A stretch of 64,000 nucleotides of DNA from Streptomyces misionensis (GCF_007896895.1 NZ_VOGW01000197.1:38533-102532); one strand, 5' to 3'. Shown: positions 49,890 through 58,908, counted from the first letter of the stretch. Numbers and translations: made by a program. The notes: generated by a model from the letters alone, not told the origin.

Positions 49890-50519
49890 TCAGCGCACGC
49901 CCTGCGGCCGGAACTGGATGCTGATGCGCGGTCCCGCCGCCCGCGCCGTCTTCGGCACGCAGTGCTCCCAGGTGCGCTGACAGGAGCCGCCCATCACGAT
50001 CAGATCGCCGTGCCCGAGCGGCCGCCGCACCGTCGCGCCGCCCCCGCCGGCCGGGCGCAGCAGCAGATCGCGGGGCTCGCCCACGGAGAGGATCGCCACC
50101 ATGGTGTCCTCGCGCGAGCCCCGGCCGATCCGGTCGCCGTGCCAGGCCACGCTGTCCCGGCCGTCGCGGTAGAAGCACAGCCCCGCGGTGGTGAACGGCT
50201 CGCCCAGCTCCCCGGCGTAGTGCCGGGACAACGCCGCACGGGCCTCGTCCAGGACCGGGTGGGGGAGCGGGTCCGCCGCACCGTAGAAGGCCAGCAGGCG
50301 CGGTACGGCGACCACGTTGTCGTACATCTTGCGGTGCTCGGCGCGCCAGGGCACCTCCGCCGCGAGCTTTTCGAACAGGGTGTCGGCGCCGCCGAGCCAG
50401 CCCGGCAGTACGTCGATCCAGGCGCCGGCGCCCAGCACGGTCCGGCGCAGGCCGTCGAGCGGGCCGAGGCGCAGCTCGTCGGTCTGGTCGAACAGGGAGC
50501 CCTGGAGGTGCGTGGCCAT
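49890..50519 (-). CDS. alkB: AlkB-type 2-oxoglutarate/Fe(II) dioxygenase
   Basis: A 209-residue nucleic-acid repair dioxygenase removing N-alkyl lesions. Iron ligands: SVAWHGDRIGRG (H127, D129) and TWEHCVPKT (H186); RISIQFR supplies the 2-oxoglutarate-binding arginine, and GDLIVMGGSCQRTW the substrate-side loop. N-terminal LFEKLAAEVPWR and YDNVVAVPRLLAFYG are typical of bacterial AlkB-like 209-residue proteins. ATG at 50519 lies divergent to the TetR gene. A locally AT-rich segment at 50536-50565 (TTAATCGAAAATACG) is a likely promoter. Confidence 0.92.
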   Translation of the reverse strand: MATHLQGSLFDQTDELRLGPLDGLRRTVLGAGAWIDVLPGWLGGADTLFEKLAAEVPWRAEHRKMYDNVVAVPRLLAFYGAADPLPHPVLDEARAALSRHYAGELGEPFTTAGLCFYRDGRDSVAWHGDRIGRGSREDTMVAILSVGEPRDLLLRPAGGGGATVRRPLGHGDLIVMGGSCQRTWEHCVPKTARAAGPRISIQFRPQGVR

Positions 50520-50592
50520 GGAGCCCAGCGTACTCCTTAATCGAAAATACGTTCCATTTGATCACCGGCGGCACCGCCGCGCCGCACAGGCC

Positions 50593-50635
50593 CTTTCGAT
50601 ACACCGATGTATTGGATACATTCCCGTATCGAAAG
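50593..50635. promoter_or_regulatory. Nested palindromic operator before the TetR gene
   Basis: Two concentric inverted repeats share one centre at 50614: outer CTTTCGATAC/GTATCGAAAG (50593-50602 and 50626-50635) and inner ATGTAT/ATACAT (50607-50612 and 50616-50621). All arms are perfect. The segment is strikingly AT-rich and ends 12 bases before the TetR start, so it is very probably the autoregulatory operator. Two dimers could bind. Confidence 0.8.
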
Positions 50636-50647
50636 CGAGGTGCCGCC

Positions 50648-51295
50648 ATGCAGGAGACCGCCGAGCGCGTCCCCCGGCGCCGGGCGCACACCCGCGCCCG
50701 GCTGCTCGACGCCGCGTTCCGGGTGTTCGCCGCCAAGGGCTTCGGCCGGGTCTCCATCGAGGAGGTCTGCGAGGCGGCCGGATACAGCAGGGGCGCCTTC
50801 TACTCCAACTTCGCCACCCTGGACGAGCTGTTCTTCGCCCTCTACCGGCAGCGCGCCGACCTCATCGCGGACCAGGTCGCGGGCGCCCTCGCCGAGGACG
50901 GCCCCGGCCTCGACGTACCGGCCGCCGTGGACCGCGTCACCGCGGTGCTGCTGCTCGACGTGGACTGGCTGCTGGTGAAGACCGACTTCCTGGTGCACGC
51001 CGCCCGCGACCCGGTCGTCGCCAAGGCCCTCCTCGACCACCGGGCCCGGCTCCGGGAGGCCGTCGCCGACCGCCTCTTCCGGGCCCGGGGCCACACCGCG
51101 CTGCCCGCCGTGCTCGGCGACGTGGCGGGCGCCGCGCACGCCGTGGTCGCCGCGTACGACGGCGTCACCGTCCAGCTGCTGCTGGACAAGGACGTCGAGC
51201 GCGCGCGGGCCTGGCTCAAGCAACTGCTCACCGCGCTGCTCACCGACGGCGGCACCGCGCCGCCCACCGCCTCCACCCCCTCGTCCACGCGCTGA
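50648..51295 (+). CDS. TetR-family transcriptional regulator
   Basis: A 215-residue TetR regulator. Helix-turn-helix at about 17-62: TRARLLDAAFRVFAAKGFGR, VSIEEVCEAAGYSRGAFYSNF, ATLDELFFALY. The ligand domain (about 75-200) is helical with a hydrophobic pocket. GAGG about nine bases before ATG 50648. It lies 79 bases before a flavoprotein dehydrogenase on the same strand and behind a nested palindrome, suggesting it represses itself and the dehydrogenase; the ligand may be a steroid or related hydrophobic substrate. Confidence 0.92.
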   Translation: MQETAERVPRRRAHTRARLLDAAFRVFAAKGFGRVSIEEVCEAAGYSRGAFYSNFATLDELFFALYRQRADLIADQVAGALAEDGPGLDVPAAVDRVTAVLLLDVDWLLVKTDFLVHAARDPVVAKALLDHRARLREAVADRLFRARGHTALPAVLGDVAGAAHAVVAAYDGVTVQLLLDKDVERARAWLKQLLTALLTDGGTAPPTASTPSSTR

Positions 51296-51341
51296 GGCAC
51301 CCACGCGCCGAGGCAGTCACGCGCCGAGGCACCCACGCACT
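51294..51341. repeat. Three tandem 16-bp repeats
   Basis: Units beginning GAGGCA-CACGC repeat three times end to end (51294-51309, 51310-51325, 51326-51341), differing at two or three positions. The first unit begins inside the TetR stop codon (TGA at 51293-51295) and the array leads into the flavoprotein leader. Confidence 0.65.
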
Positions 51342-51374
51342 GCATCCCCGCACTGAGGAAGGAAACCCCACGTC

Positions 51375-53048
51375 ATGGACGCGGACGTCATCGTCGTCGG
51401 AGCGGGCCTCGCCGGCCTGGTCGCGGCCCACGAACTCACCAGCCGGGGACGCCGGGTGGCCCTGGTCGACCAGGAGAACAGCGCCAACCTCGGCGGCCAG
51501 GCGTACTGGTCCTTCGGCGGGCTCTTCCTCGTCGATTCCCCGGAACAGCGCCGCATCGGCATCAAGGACTCCCTCGAACTGGCGTGGAACGACTGGCGCG
51601 GCAGCGCCCAGTTCGACCGGACCGACGACGAGGACTCCTGGGCGGTCGAATGGGCCCGCGCCTACGTGGAGTTCGCGGCCGGTGAGAAGCGGTCCTGGCT
51701 GCGGGGCCACGGCATAGAGCTGCTGCCCACCGTCGGCTGGGCCGAGCGCGGCGACCTCAGGGCCGACGGACACGGCAACTCCGTGCCCCGCTTCCACATC
51801 GCCTGGGGCACCGGCACCGGAGTGGTCGGACCCTTCGTCGAACACGCCCGGCAGGCCGCCCGCGACGGACTGCTGACCTTTCATCACCGCCACCAGGTGG
51901 ACGAACTGGTCATCGAGGGCGGCACGGCCCGCGGCGTGCGCGGCACCGTGCTCGCCCCCGACGACGCGCCGCGCGGCGTCGCCACCAACCGCGAGCGCGT
52001 CGGCGACTTCGAACTCACCGCCCAGGCCGTCGTCGTCACCACCGGCGGCATCGGCGCCGACCACGACATCGTGCGCCGCCACTGGCCCGCCCGCCTCGGC
52101 ACACCCCCCGCCGAGATGGTCACCGGCGTGCCCGCCCACGTCGACGGCCGCATGCTCGACATCAGCGCGGCGGCCGGCGTCCGGCTGGTCAACCGGGACC
52201 GGATGTGGCACTACACCGAGGGCCTGCGGAACTGGGACCCCGTCTGGCCCGGCCACGGCATCCGCATCCTGCCCGGCCCCTCCTCCATCTGGCTGGACGC
52301 CCTCGGCCGCCGGCTGCCCGACCCCTGCCTGCCCGGCTACGACACCCTCAACACCCTCAAGTACCTGCGCACCACCGAGGACATCGCGGGCTACGACCAC
52401 TCCTGGTTCATCCTCACCCGGAAGATCATCGAGAAGGAGTTCGCCCTCTCCGGCTCCGAGCAGAACCCCGACATCACCGCCAAGGACCGCAAGGCGGTGC
52501 TGCGCGACCGGGTCCTCGGCAAGGGGGCGCCCGGCCCGGTGCGGGCCTTCCTCGACAAGGGCGCCGACTTCGTGACCGCCGGATCGCTGGAGCACCTGGT
52601 CGAGAAGATGAACGGCCTCACCGGCAAGCCGCTGCTCGACGCCGCCGAGGTGCGCCGCCAGATCGAGGCCCGCGACCTCCAGATGGCCAACCCCTACAGC
52701 AAGGACTCCCAGATCCAGGGCATCCGCAACGCCCGCCGCTATCTCGGCGACCGCCTCGGCCGGGTCGCCGTCCCGCACCGCCTGCTGGACCCGGCCGCGG
52801 GCCCGCTGATCGGCGTACGGCTGCACGTGCTCACCCGCAAGACGCTCGGCGGCATCCAGACCGACCTCGACTCCCGCGCCCTCGGCACCGACGGCAACCC
52901 CGTCGAGGGGCTGTACGCGGCGGGCGAGGTGGCCGGCTTCGGCGGCGGCGGGGTGCACGGCTACAACTCCCTGGAGGGCACCTTCCTCGGCGGCTGCCTC
53001 TTCTCCGGCCGCGCCGCGGGCCGGCACGCCGCCCGCCGGACGGGCTGA
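51375..53048 (+). CDS. FAD-binding dehydrogenase (3-ketosteroid dehydrogenase-like)
   Basis: A 557-residue flavoprotein of the succinate dehydrogenase/fumarate reductase and ketosteroid Delta1-dehydrogenase superfamily. FAD-binding: VIVVGAGLAGLVAAHELTSRG (GxGxxG), NLGGQAYWSFGGLF; C-terminal flavin contacts EGLYAAGEVAGFGGGGVHGYNSLEGTFLGG. The middle domain is longer than in classic KstD. ATG 51375 has AAGGAAA upstream. It probably forms a unit with TetR. Substrate not assigned; homologues are often annotated only as FAD-binding dehydrogenase. Confidence 0.88.
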   Translation: MDADVIVVGAGLAGLVAAHELTSRGRRVALVDQENSANLGGQAYWSFGGLFLVDSPEQRRIGIKDSLELAWNDWRGSAQFDRTDDEDSWAVEWARAYVEFAAGEKRSWLRGHGIELLPTVGWAERGDLRADGHGNSVPRFHIAWGTGTGVVGPFVEHARQAARDGLLTFHHRHQVDELVIEGGTARGVRGTVLAPDDAPRGVATNRERVGDFELTAQAVVVTTGGIGADHDIVRRHWPARLGTPPAEMVTGVPAHVDGRMLDISAAAGVRLVNRDRMWHYTEGLRNWDPVWPGHGIRILPGPSSIWLDALGRRLPDPCLPGYDTLNTLKYLRTTEDIAGYDHSWFILTRKIIEKEFALSGSEQNPDITAKDRKAVLRDRVLGKGAPGPVRAFLDKGADFVTAGSLEHLVEKMNGLTGKPLLDAAEVRRQIEARDLQMANPYSKDSQIQGIRNARRYLGDRLGRVAVPHRLLDPAAGPLIGVRLHVLTRKTLGGIQTDLDSRALGTDGNPVEGLYAAGEVAGFGGGGVHGYNSLEGTFLGGCLFSGRAAGRHAARRTG

Positions 53049-53080
53049 GCCCGGCCGTCCGGCGCCACCCGGCCCCCGGG

Positions 53081-53428
53081 TCAGCCGCCGAGCTGTTCCA
53101 GCAACACCTGGGCGTGGCTGCGCTCCGGTGTCTTCGACGCCGTCAGCAGGGTCACACGGCCCTTGCGGACGGACTCGCGCAGGCCGTCGAGGAGCTCGGC
53201 GGCCTCGGGAGCGTCCAGTTCCGCCTCGTAGCGGCGGCGGAACTCCTCGTAGGAACCGCCGCCGTGGAACCAGGTGCGCAGTCCGGCCGAGGGAGTGAGC
53301 CCCTTGGGCCACTCGTCCACGTGCGCCGCGTCCTTGGCCACCCCGCGCGGCCACAACCGGTCGACCAGGACCCGTAGGCCGTCGTCGGGATCGGGTTCGT
53401 CATAGATCCGTCGTACACGCACGCTCAC
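53081..53428 (-). CDS. DUF488-family protein
   Basis: A 115-residue small cytoplasmic protein. The family pattern is clear: VRVRRIYDEPDPDDGLRVLVDRLWPRGV, then AHVDEWPKGLTPSAGLRTWF and VTLLTASKTPERSHAQVLLEQL. DUF488 is a conserved fold of unknown function, sometimes linked with DNA or stress responses. Start GTG at 53428 with AAGGGCGG upstream. It converges with the FAD dehydrogenase gene and diverges from the M1 peptidase. Confidence 0.87.
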   Translation of the reverse strand: MSVRVRRIYDEPDPDDGLRVLVDRLWPRGVAKDAAHVDEWPKGLTPSAGLRTWFHGGGSYEEFRRRYEAELDAPEAAELLDGLRESVRKGRVTLLTASKTPERSHAQVLLEQLGG

Positions 53429-53591
53429 GGTCGGGACCGCCCTTCACGACAGGGGCCGATTCCGCGAGCGTACTGCGCGCACCCGGTGCGCGCCGGTCGG
53501 CGCCACTTGGCCGGAACGAGACGGAGACCGAGCGGCCCGGACCCCTAGTCTGTGGGCCTGCCGAGCACCAGCCACCGTACAAGGAGCGCAT

Positions 53592-55016
53592 GTGACGCCA
53601 CCCCGCAGACAGCCCGCAGGCCGCCGTGGCACGGGATTCGGCCGCCGGGCGGTTCTCGCCACCGTCCCCGTCGCCGTCGCCGCCCTCGTCGGCGCCGCCG
53701 CGCCGACGGGGACGGGCACCACCGGCGCGGCCGGCGCGGGCGACCCCTACTTCCCGCTCAGCGGCAACGGCGGCTACCACGTGCGCCACTACGACCTGAC
53801 GCTGCGCTACCGAAGCGGCGGCCGGCTGACCGGCACCGCGGTCCTCACCGCCCGCGCCACCCAGCAGCTCAGCCGCTTCGACCTCGACCTCAAAGGGCTG
53901 ACGGTGGACGGCGTCACCGTCGACCGCACCGCGGCCACCGCCGTCGAACGCTCCGGACAGGAACTCGTCGTCACCCCGCGCCACGTCCTGCGCGCCGGGC
54001 GGGACTTCACGGTCACCGTCAGATACCACGGCACCCCGAAGCCGGTCACCGACCCGGACGGCTCGGCGGACGGCTGGATCCCCACCGACGACGGCGCGTT
54101 CGTCGCCAACGAACCGCAGGGCGCCATGACCTGGTTCCCGGGGAACGCCCACCCCAAGGACAAGTCGTCGTACGACTTCACGATCACCGTGCCCAAGGGC
54201 CGCACCGCGGTCGCCAACGGCGTCCTGCTCGGGCAGCGCACCGCCGGCGGCGAGACCACCTTCCGCTGGCGCGAGACCCAGCCGATGGCTGCCTACCTGG
54301 CCACCGCCACCATCGGCACCTTCCAGGTCCACCGGTACACCACCCGCGACGGCGTCCAGGTCTACGACGCCGTCGACCCCCGCGAGGCCGAGGCCGCCGC
54401 GCCGGTGCTCGCCAAGCTGCCCTCCGTCCTGGAGTGGGAGAGCAAGCTGTTCGGGCCCTATCCCTTCACGTCCGCCGGGTCCATCGTCGACCACGCGGAC
54501 GTCGGCTACGCCCTGGAGACCCAGACCCGTCCGCTCTACGACTCCGCGCCCGGCATCCTCACCCTCGTGCACGAGAGCGCCCACCAGTGGTACGGGGACT
54601 CGGTGTCCCCGACCTCCTGGAAGGACATCTGGCTCAACGAGGGCTTCGCCACCTACGCGGAGTGGCTCTACTCGGAACAGCACGGCGGCGCCAGTGCCCA
54701 GAAGACCTTCGACGGCCTCTACGCCCGCCCGGCCGGCGACGGACTGTGGGCCTACCCGCCCGGCGACCCGGGCAGCGGCGAGAACATCTTCGGCGCCCCC
54801 GTCTACGACCGCGGCGCCATGGCCCTGCACGAACTGCGCAAGGCGGTCGGCGACCCGGCCTTCTTCCGCATCCTGCGCGCCTGGGCCACCGCGCACCGCC
54901 ACGGACACGGCACCACCGCGCAGTTCGTCCGGCTCGCGGAGCAGGAGTCCGGCAAGCGGCTGGATTCCCTCTTCCACACCTGGCTGTTCACGAAGGGCAA
55001 GCCGAACAGGCCCTGA
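53592..55016 (+). CDS. Secreted M1-family zinc aminopeptidase
   Basis: A 474-residue exported peptidase. The N-terminus is twin-arginine-like (FGRRAVLATVPVAVAALVG), cleaved near residue 45. N-terminal saddle domain, then the thermolysin-like domain: TLVHESAHQWYGDSVSPTSW (HExxH, H327/E328/H331) and WLNEGFATYAEWLY (E350). The GAMEN-like substrate motif is replaced by GYALETQTRP. It is shorter than classic aminopeptidase N because the helical C-terminal domain is missing, as in other Streptomyces secreted members. GTG at 53592, AAGGAG upstream; an out-of-frame ATG-TGA lies at 53590-53595. Confidence 0.88.
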   Translation: MTPPRRQPAGRRGTGFGRRAVLATVPVAVAALVGAAAPTGTGTTGAAGAGDPYFPLSGNGGYHVRHYDLTLRYRSGGRLTGTAVLTARATQQLSRFDLDLKGLTVDGVTVDRTAATAVERSGQELVVTPRHVLRAGRDFTVTVRYHGTPKPVTDPDGSADGWIPTDDGAFVANEPQGAMTWFPGNAHPKDKSSYDFTITVPKGRTAVANGVLLGQRTAGGETTFRWRETQPMAAYLATATIGTFQVHRYTTRDGVQVYDAVDPREAEAAAPVLAKLPSVLEWESKLFGPYPFTSAGSIVDHADVGYALETQTRPLYDSAPGILTLVHESAHQWYGDSVSPTSWKDIWLNEGFATYAEWLYSEQHGGASAQKTFDGLYARPAGDGLWAYPPGDPGSGENIFGAPVYDRGAMALHELRKAVGDPAFFRILRAWATAHRHGHGTTAQFVRLAEQESGKRLDSLFHTWLFTKGKPNRP

Positions 55017-55058
55017 TTTCTTACCATTTCCACATAACCGTCGGCGAAGCTCGACAAC

Positions 55059-55793
55059 ATGATCAACCGCAGAACCGCCGTCGCCCTCCTCGCCTCCCCG
55101 CTGCTGCTCACCGGCTGCGGCGGCGGGGCCGGGGAGACCGGGCGCCGCACGCCGCCCACCCGGCCGGCGCCCGCGACGGGCACCACCTCCCAGGCCGAAC
55201 AGGCCCACCAGGGCATACCCGGACTCGGACCCACCCGGTCGGCGGCGATACCCGAGCAGTGCACCCAGGTCGTCGTCGCCACCGGGCGCGGCCCCGACTC
55301 CCCGCAGTGCACGGTCGTCCTGCACCAGCGCACCGCCGACGGCTGGCAGGCGGGCCCCCGTTGGCCCGCGCACAACGCGCTGCACGGCTGGAGCGCCCAC
55401 CACATGCTCAACGACCTGCGCTCCCCGCTCGGCGTCTACACCCTCACGGACGCCGGGGGGCTGCTGCCCGACCCGGGCAGCAGACTGCCGTACCACCAGT
55501 CCCCCCGGTTCCACTCGCCCGGCACCGGCTTCGAGGGCGAACCCCTGGACGGCTGCTTCGACTACGTCATCGCCATCGACTACAACCGCAAGCCCGGCAC
55601 CTCCCCGCTGGACTGGACCCGCCCGCTGGGCGAGAAGCGCGGCGGCGGCGTCTGGCTGCACGTCGACCACGGCGGCCCCACCCACGGCTGCGTCAGCGTC
55701 TCCAAGGGACACATGAAGGAGCTGCTGCGCACCCTCGATCCGGCCCGGCACCCGGTGGTCGCGATGGGGTACGCCGACTGGCTCGCCGCTTGA
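55059..55793 (+). CDS. L,D-transpeptidase-family lipoprotein
   Basis: A 244-residue lipoprotein with a YkuD-type catalytic domain, which could crosslink peptidoglycan. The lipobox is LLTGCGGG (Cys20). Domain: STVVLHQR-like strand CTVVLHQRTADGWQAG, SPLGVYTLTDAGG, then WLHVDHGGPTHGCVSVSKG with the H-x-THGCV motif; the usual arginine after the cysteine is serine, common in this Streptomyces subgroup. No ribosome site is obvious before the ATG at 55059. It precedes a two-component system 20 bases away and may be sensed or coexpressed with it. Confidence 0.82.
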   Translation: MINRRTAVALLASPLLLTGCGGGAGETGRRTPPTRPAPATGTTSQAEQAHQGIPGLGPTRSAAIPEQCTQVVVATGRGPDSPQCTVVLHQRTADGWQAGPRWPAHNALHGWSAHHMLNDLRSPLGVYTLTDAGGLLPDPGSRLPYHQSPRFHSPGTGFEGEPLDGCFDYVIAIDYNRKPGTSPLDWTRPLGEKRGGGVWLHVDHGGPTHGCVSVSKGHMKELLRTLDPARHPVVAMGYADWLAA

Positions 55794-55813
55794 GCCGCTT
55801 AGGATCCGCACTT

Positions 55814-56512
55814 GTGTGCGCACATGTGCTGGTCGCCGAGGACGACGAGAAACAGGCCGAGCTGATCCGCCGCTCCCTGCTGGCCGAGGGACACACCGCG
55901 ACGGTGGTGCACGACGGCGCGGCCGCGCTCGACGCGGCCCGCCGCCTGCGGCCCGACCTGCTCGTCCTCGACCTGATGCTGCCGGTCCTCGACGGCTTCG
56001 ACGTCTGCCGCCGACTGCGGCGTCCTGACGGCGAGTTGGCGGTGCCGGTGGTGATGCTCACGGCCCGCTCCGGCGAGGACGACCTGCTGCTCGGCCTCGA
56101 CCTGGGCGCCGACGACTACCTCACCAAGCCGTACAGCCCGCGCGAGCTGATGGCCCGCATCCGCACGGTGCTGCGGCGCGGCGGCGGGGCGCGCGGCGAC
56201 GACCCGGCCGTACGGGCCGCCGGGATCAGCGTCGATCCCGTGCGCCACGAAGTGCGCTGCGACGGCCTGCCGGTGGAGTGCACCCCGGCCGAGTTCCAGA
56301 TCCTGCTGGCCATGGCGGCCGAGCCCGAGCGGGTCTTCACCCGGCATCAACTCCTCCAGAGCACCCGCGGGTTCGACCGCTCCTCCACCGAACGCGCCAT
56401 CGACGTGCACATCATGAACCTGCGCCGCAAGATCGAGGCCGACTCCCGGCACCCCGTCCGGCTGCTCACCGTGTTCGGCGTCGGCTACAAGCTCAGCGGG
56501 GGCCGGATGTGA
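55814..56512 (+). CDS. Two-component response regulator (OmpR/PhoB type)
   Basis: A 232-residue response regulator. Receiver: VLVAEDDEKQAELIRRSLL (acidic pair D10-D11), phosphorylated D53 in LVLDLMLPVLDG, and K105 in YLTKPYSPRELMARIRTVL. The winged-helix output has PVECTPAEFQILLAMAAEPERVFTR and STERAIDVHIMNLRRKIE. GTG at 55814 follows TAGGA; GTG 55826 is another option. The TGA overlaps the kinase start as GTGA. The partner kinase is next. Confidence 0.93.
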   Translation: MCAHVLVAEDDEKQAELIRRSLLAEGHTATVVHDGAAALDAARRLRPDLLVLDLMLPVLDGFDVCRRLRRPDGELAVPVVMLTARSGEDDLLLGLDLGADDYLTKPYSPRELMARIRTVLRRGGGARGDDPAVRAAGISVDPVRHEVRCDGLPVECTPAEFQILLAMAAEPERVFTRHQLLQSTRGFDRSSTERAIDVHIMNLRRKIEADSRHPVRLLTVFGVGYKLSGGRM

Positions 56513-58383
56513 GGTTCGGGACCCGGCGGGGGAGCCGGCGCCCGGCGGCGCGGCGGCGGATCCCGCTGCGCAAGCGGCTCCTCGTCCGCCTCCTGTCCGT
56601 CTCCGCGCTGATCGCCGTCTGCTCGGTCGCGGCCACCGCCTGGCTCGCGGTGACCACCACCACCAGCGCCCTGAAGGAGGAGCAGGGCCAGGACCTCGCC
56701 GCCGACAACAGCATCCTCGCCGAACTCAGCGGGTACGCGGCCACGCACCCCGACTGGTCCGGCGTCCACCACACCGTGCGCGAGCTGGCGAAACGCACCG
56801 GCCGCCGGATCGCGCTCACCACCCCCGACCGCGCCCTGCTGGCCGACTCCGCGCCCCGCGGCACCCCGCTGCCGCCCCGGCCCGCCGCGGGCGTCGACCC
56901 GCTGCGCACCGACACCTACAGCGAGACCGGCGCCCAGCTCAGCGGCATCGACCCGCGCGCGGTCGGCCCGTATCTGCTGCCCGCGAAGGAACGCGCCGCA
57001 CTGGACGCGCTCGCCGGCCGGAACAAGGACTGCTACGCCCGCTACGGCATCCGGACCACCGTGGCGCACACGCCGAGCGGACGGCCCGGGCTCACCGCCA
57101 CCGACGGCACCGACCCCGCCGGCTACGGCCTCGCGGTGTGCGCGGACGGAGGGCTGAGCATCCCCACACCCACCGAGCGCAGGGCCCTGGACACGCTGTC
57201 CGGCCTCGCCCGCCCCTGCCTGCGGCAGGCGGGCCTGGCGGTCGGCGACGGGCCGCTGTTCCCGCTCTACGAGCCGAACGCCGAGGACCACTTCGGCGGC
57301 GGCCCCCTGCTCGTCAAGCTCGCCGCCGCCCGGGGCGGCACCGCGCGGGCGGCCCGGAGCTGTGTGCTCACCGCCCGCCGCACGCAGCTGGAGCCCTATG
57401 TCGCCCCCGGCGCCGAACTCTTCCTCGGCATCGGCGACCGCAACCCCTCCCGCTTCGACATGTCCCCGGCCAACAAGGCCAAGGTGGTCTCCGCCGCCGG
57501 GCTGGTCCTCGCCGTCACCGTCGCGGTGACCGCCGCCGTCGCCGTCCGGCTGGTACGGCCGCTGCGCGCGCTGACCGAGGCCGCGCAGGCGCCGCCCGAG
57601 CGGCATGTGCGGGTTCCGGTGACCACACGCGACGAGACCGGCATCCTCGCGGAGGCGTTCAACGCGCTCACCGAGCGCCGCGAACGCCTGGAGGCCCAGC
57701 GCAAGGCCATGGTCAGCGACATCGCGCACGAACTGCGCAGCCCGCTCACCAACATCCGCGGCTGGCTGGAGGTGATGCGGGACGGCGTGGTGGAGCCCGA
57801 CCCGGGCCTGCTGGACTCGCTGCACGAGGAGGCGGTCGTCCTCCAGCGGATCATCGACGACCTCCAGGACCTCGCCGCCGCCGACGCCGGCACCTTGCGG
57901 CTGCACCGCGAGCCGCTGCCGGCGGCGGAACTGCTGGCCCAGGTCGCCGCCGCGCACCGGGTGGCCGCGGACGCCGCCCGGGTGACGCTGGCGACCGAGG
58001 CCGACCCGGCCGTCTGGCTGGACGCCGACCCGGTGCGGATGCGGCAGGTGCTCGGCAACCTCGTCTCCAACGCGCTGCGGCACACCCCGGCCGCCGGCAC
58101 GGTCACGCTGACCGCCCGCCGGGACGGCCCGGACGCCGTCCTCACCGTCGCCGACACCGGCTCGGGCATCGCGCCCGAGGAACTGCCGCAGGTCTTCGAG
58201 CGGTTCTGGCGCGCGGAGAAGTCCCGCAGTCGCCGCACCGGGGGCAGCGGGCTCGGGCTGTCCATCGTCCGGCAGCTGGTCGCCGCGCACGGCGGCACCG
58301 CCGAAGCGGCGAGCGAGCCCGGCGCGGGCTCGGTGTTCACCCTGCGGCTGCCCGCCGGGGAGGCACCGGGCGAGGAGCCGTGA
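56509..58383 (+). CDS. Two-component sensor histidine kinase
   Basis: A 624-residue membrane kinase. Helix 1 at about 26-49, an extracellular sensor (50-322) containing cysteines and no recognised ligand domain, helix 2 at 325-347, HAMP (348-400), dimerisation helix with H407 in VSDIAHELRSPLTNIRGW, then ATPase boxes NLVSNALRHTP (N517), VADTGSGIAPEEL, GSGLGLSIVRQLV. GTG 56509 overlaps the regulator stop. The size and fold resemble BaeS/CseC-type envelope-stress kinases; the neighbouring L,D-transpeptidase would fit a wall-stress role, but that is inference. Confidence 0.92.
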   Translation: MRFGTRRGSRRPAARRRIPLRKRLLVRLLSVSALIAVCSVAATAWLAVTTTTSALKEEQGQDLAADNSILAELSGYAATHPDWSGVHHTVRELAKRTGRRIALTTPDRALLADSAPRGTPLPPRPAAGVDPLRTDTYSETGAQLSGIDPRAVGPYLLPAKERAALDALAGRNKDCYARYGIRTTVAHTPSGRPGLTATDGTDPAGYGLAVCADGGLSIPTPTERRALDTLSGLARPCLRQAGLAVGDGPLFPLYEPNAEDHFGGGPLLVKLAAARGGTARAARSCVLTARRTQLEPYVAPGAELFLGIGDRNPSRFDMSPANKAKVVSAAGLVLAVTVAVTAAVAVRLVRPLRALTEAAQAPPERHVRVPVTTRDETGILAEAFNALTERRERLEAQRKAMVSDIAHELRSPLTNIRGWLEVMRDGVVEPDPGLLDSLHEEAVVLQRIIDDLQDLAAADAGTLRLHREPLPAAELLAQVAAAHRVAADAARVTLATEADPAVWLDADPVRMRQVLGNLVSNALRHTPAAGTVTLTARRDGPDAVLTVADTGSGIAPEELPQVFERFWRAEKSRSRRTGGSGLGLSIVRQLVAAHGGTAEAASEPGAGSVFTLRLPAGEAPGEEP

Positions 58384-58445
58384 GCGGGGCGTCGTGCACC
58401 GCCGTGGTCCGGTTCCCCTCGCGTCCCGGGGGTACCCCGGAGCCC

Positions 58446-58895
58446 ATGAGCGCACCGGAGGACCTGCCCACCGTCTCCACGCTCGCCGAGGCGGCCGAGC
58501 TGGTGGCCCGCCACCGCGGCCTGTACGTGCGCTGGTCCAGGGGGCCCGGCCTCGACCTGGAGGCCGTCTCCAGCGCCGACGAGCTGACCGGCGTCCCTCT
58601 GCCCGGTCTGTCCGCCAACCCCCTCGACGTGGCGGACTGGTGGGGCGACCGCTCGCCCGAGCTGTGGGTGGCCCGCCGCCTGTACGACTACGCGCACCTG
58701 CCCCACGACAAGGGCCCCGGCGTCCGTCCCTGGGTCCTCAAGGGCCGGGAGAGCGGCCGGGGCCCCGACAACGAGCCCCTGGTGACCGACGTCGAGCCGC
58801 TGTGCTGGATCGCCGACGAGGTGATCGAGACGGCCCGGACGGAGGTGAGCCGCCAGGAGCGGGCGTGGGGCACCCTGCGCCGCGGGGCCGGCTGA
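58446..58895 (+). CDS. DUF6098-family protein
   Basis: A 149-residue soluble protein matching the actinobacterial DUF6098 group: TLAEAAELVARHRGLYVRWSRG, then SANPLDVADWWGDRSPELWVARRLYDYAHL and WIADEVIETARTEVSRQERAW. Start ATG 58446 with GGAG four bases before. Function unknown. It lies between the histidine kinase and the convergent WhiB gene, 62 bases after the kinase stop. Confidence 0.8.
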   Translation: MSAPEDLPTVSTLAEAAELVARHRGLYVRWSRGPGLDLEAVSSADELTGVPLPGLSANPLDVADWWGDRSPELWVARRLYDYAHLPHDKGPGVRPWVLKGRESGRGPDNEPLVTDVEPLCWIADEVIETARTEVSRQERAWGTLRRGAG

Positions 58896-58908
58896 ACCCG
58901 GTTCCCGG

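Noticed and set aside
53552..55810. Long + strand open frame joined to the response regulator from 53552
   Set aside because: The part before 55814 is out of frame with the M1 peptidase and transpeptidase and contains only arginine/proline-rich text; the receiver domain begins at 55814.
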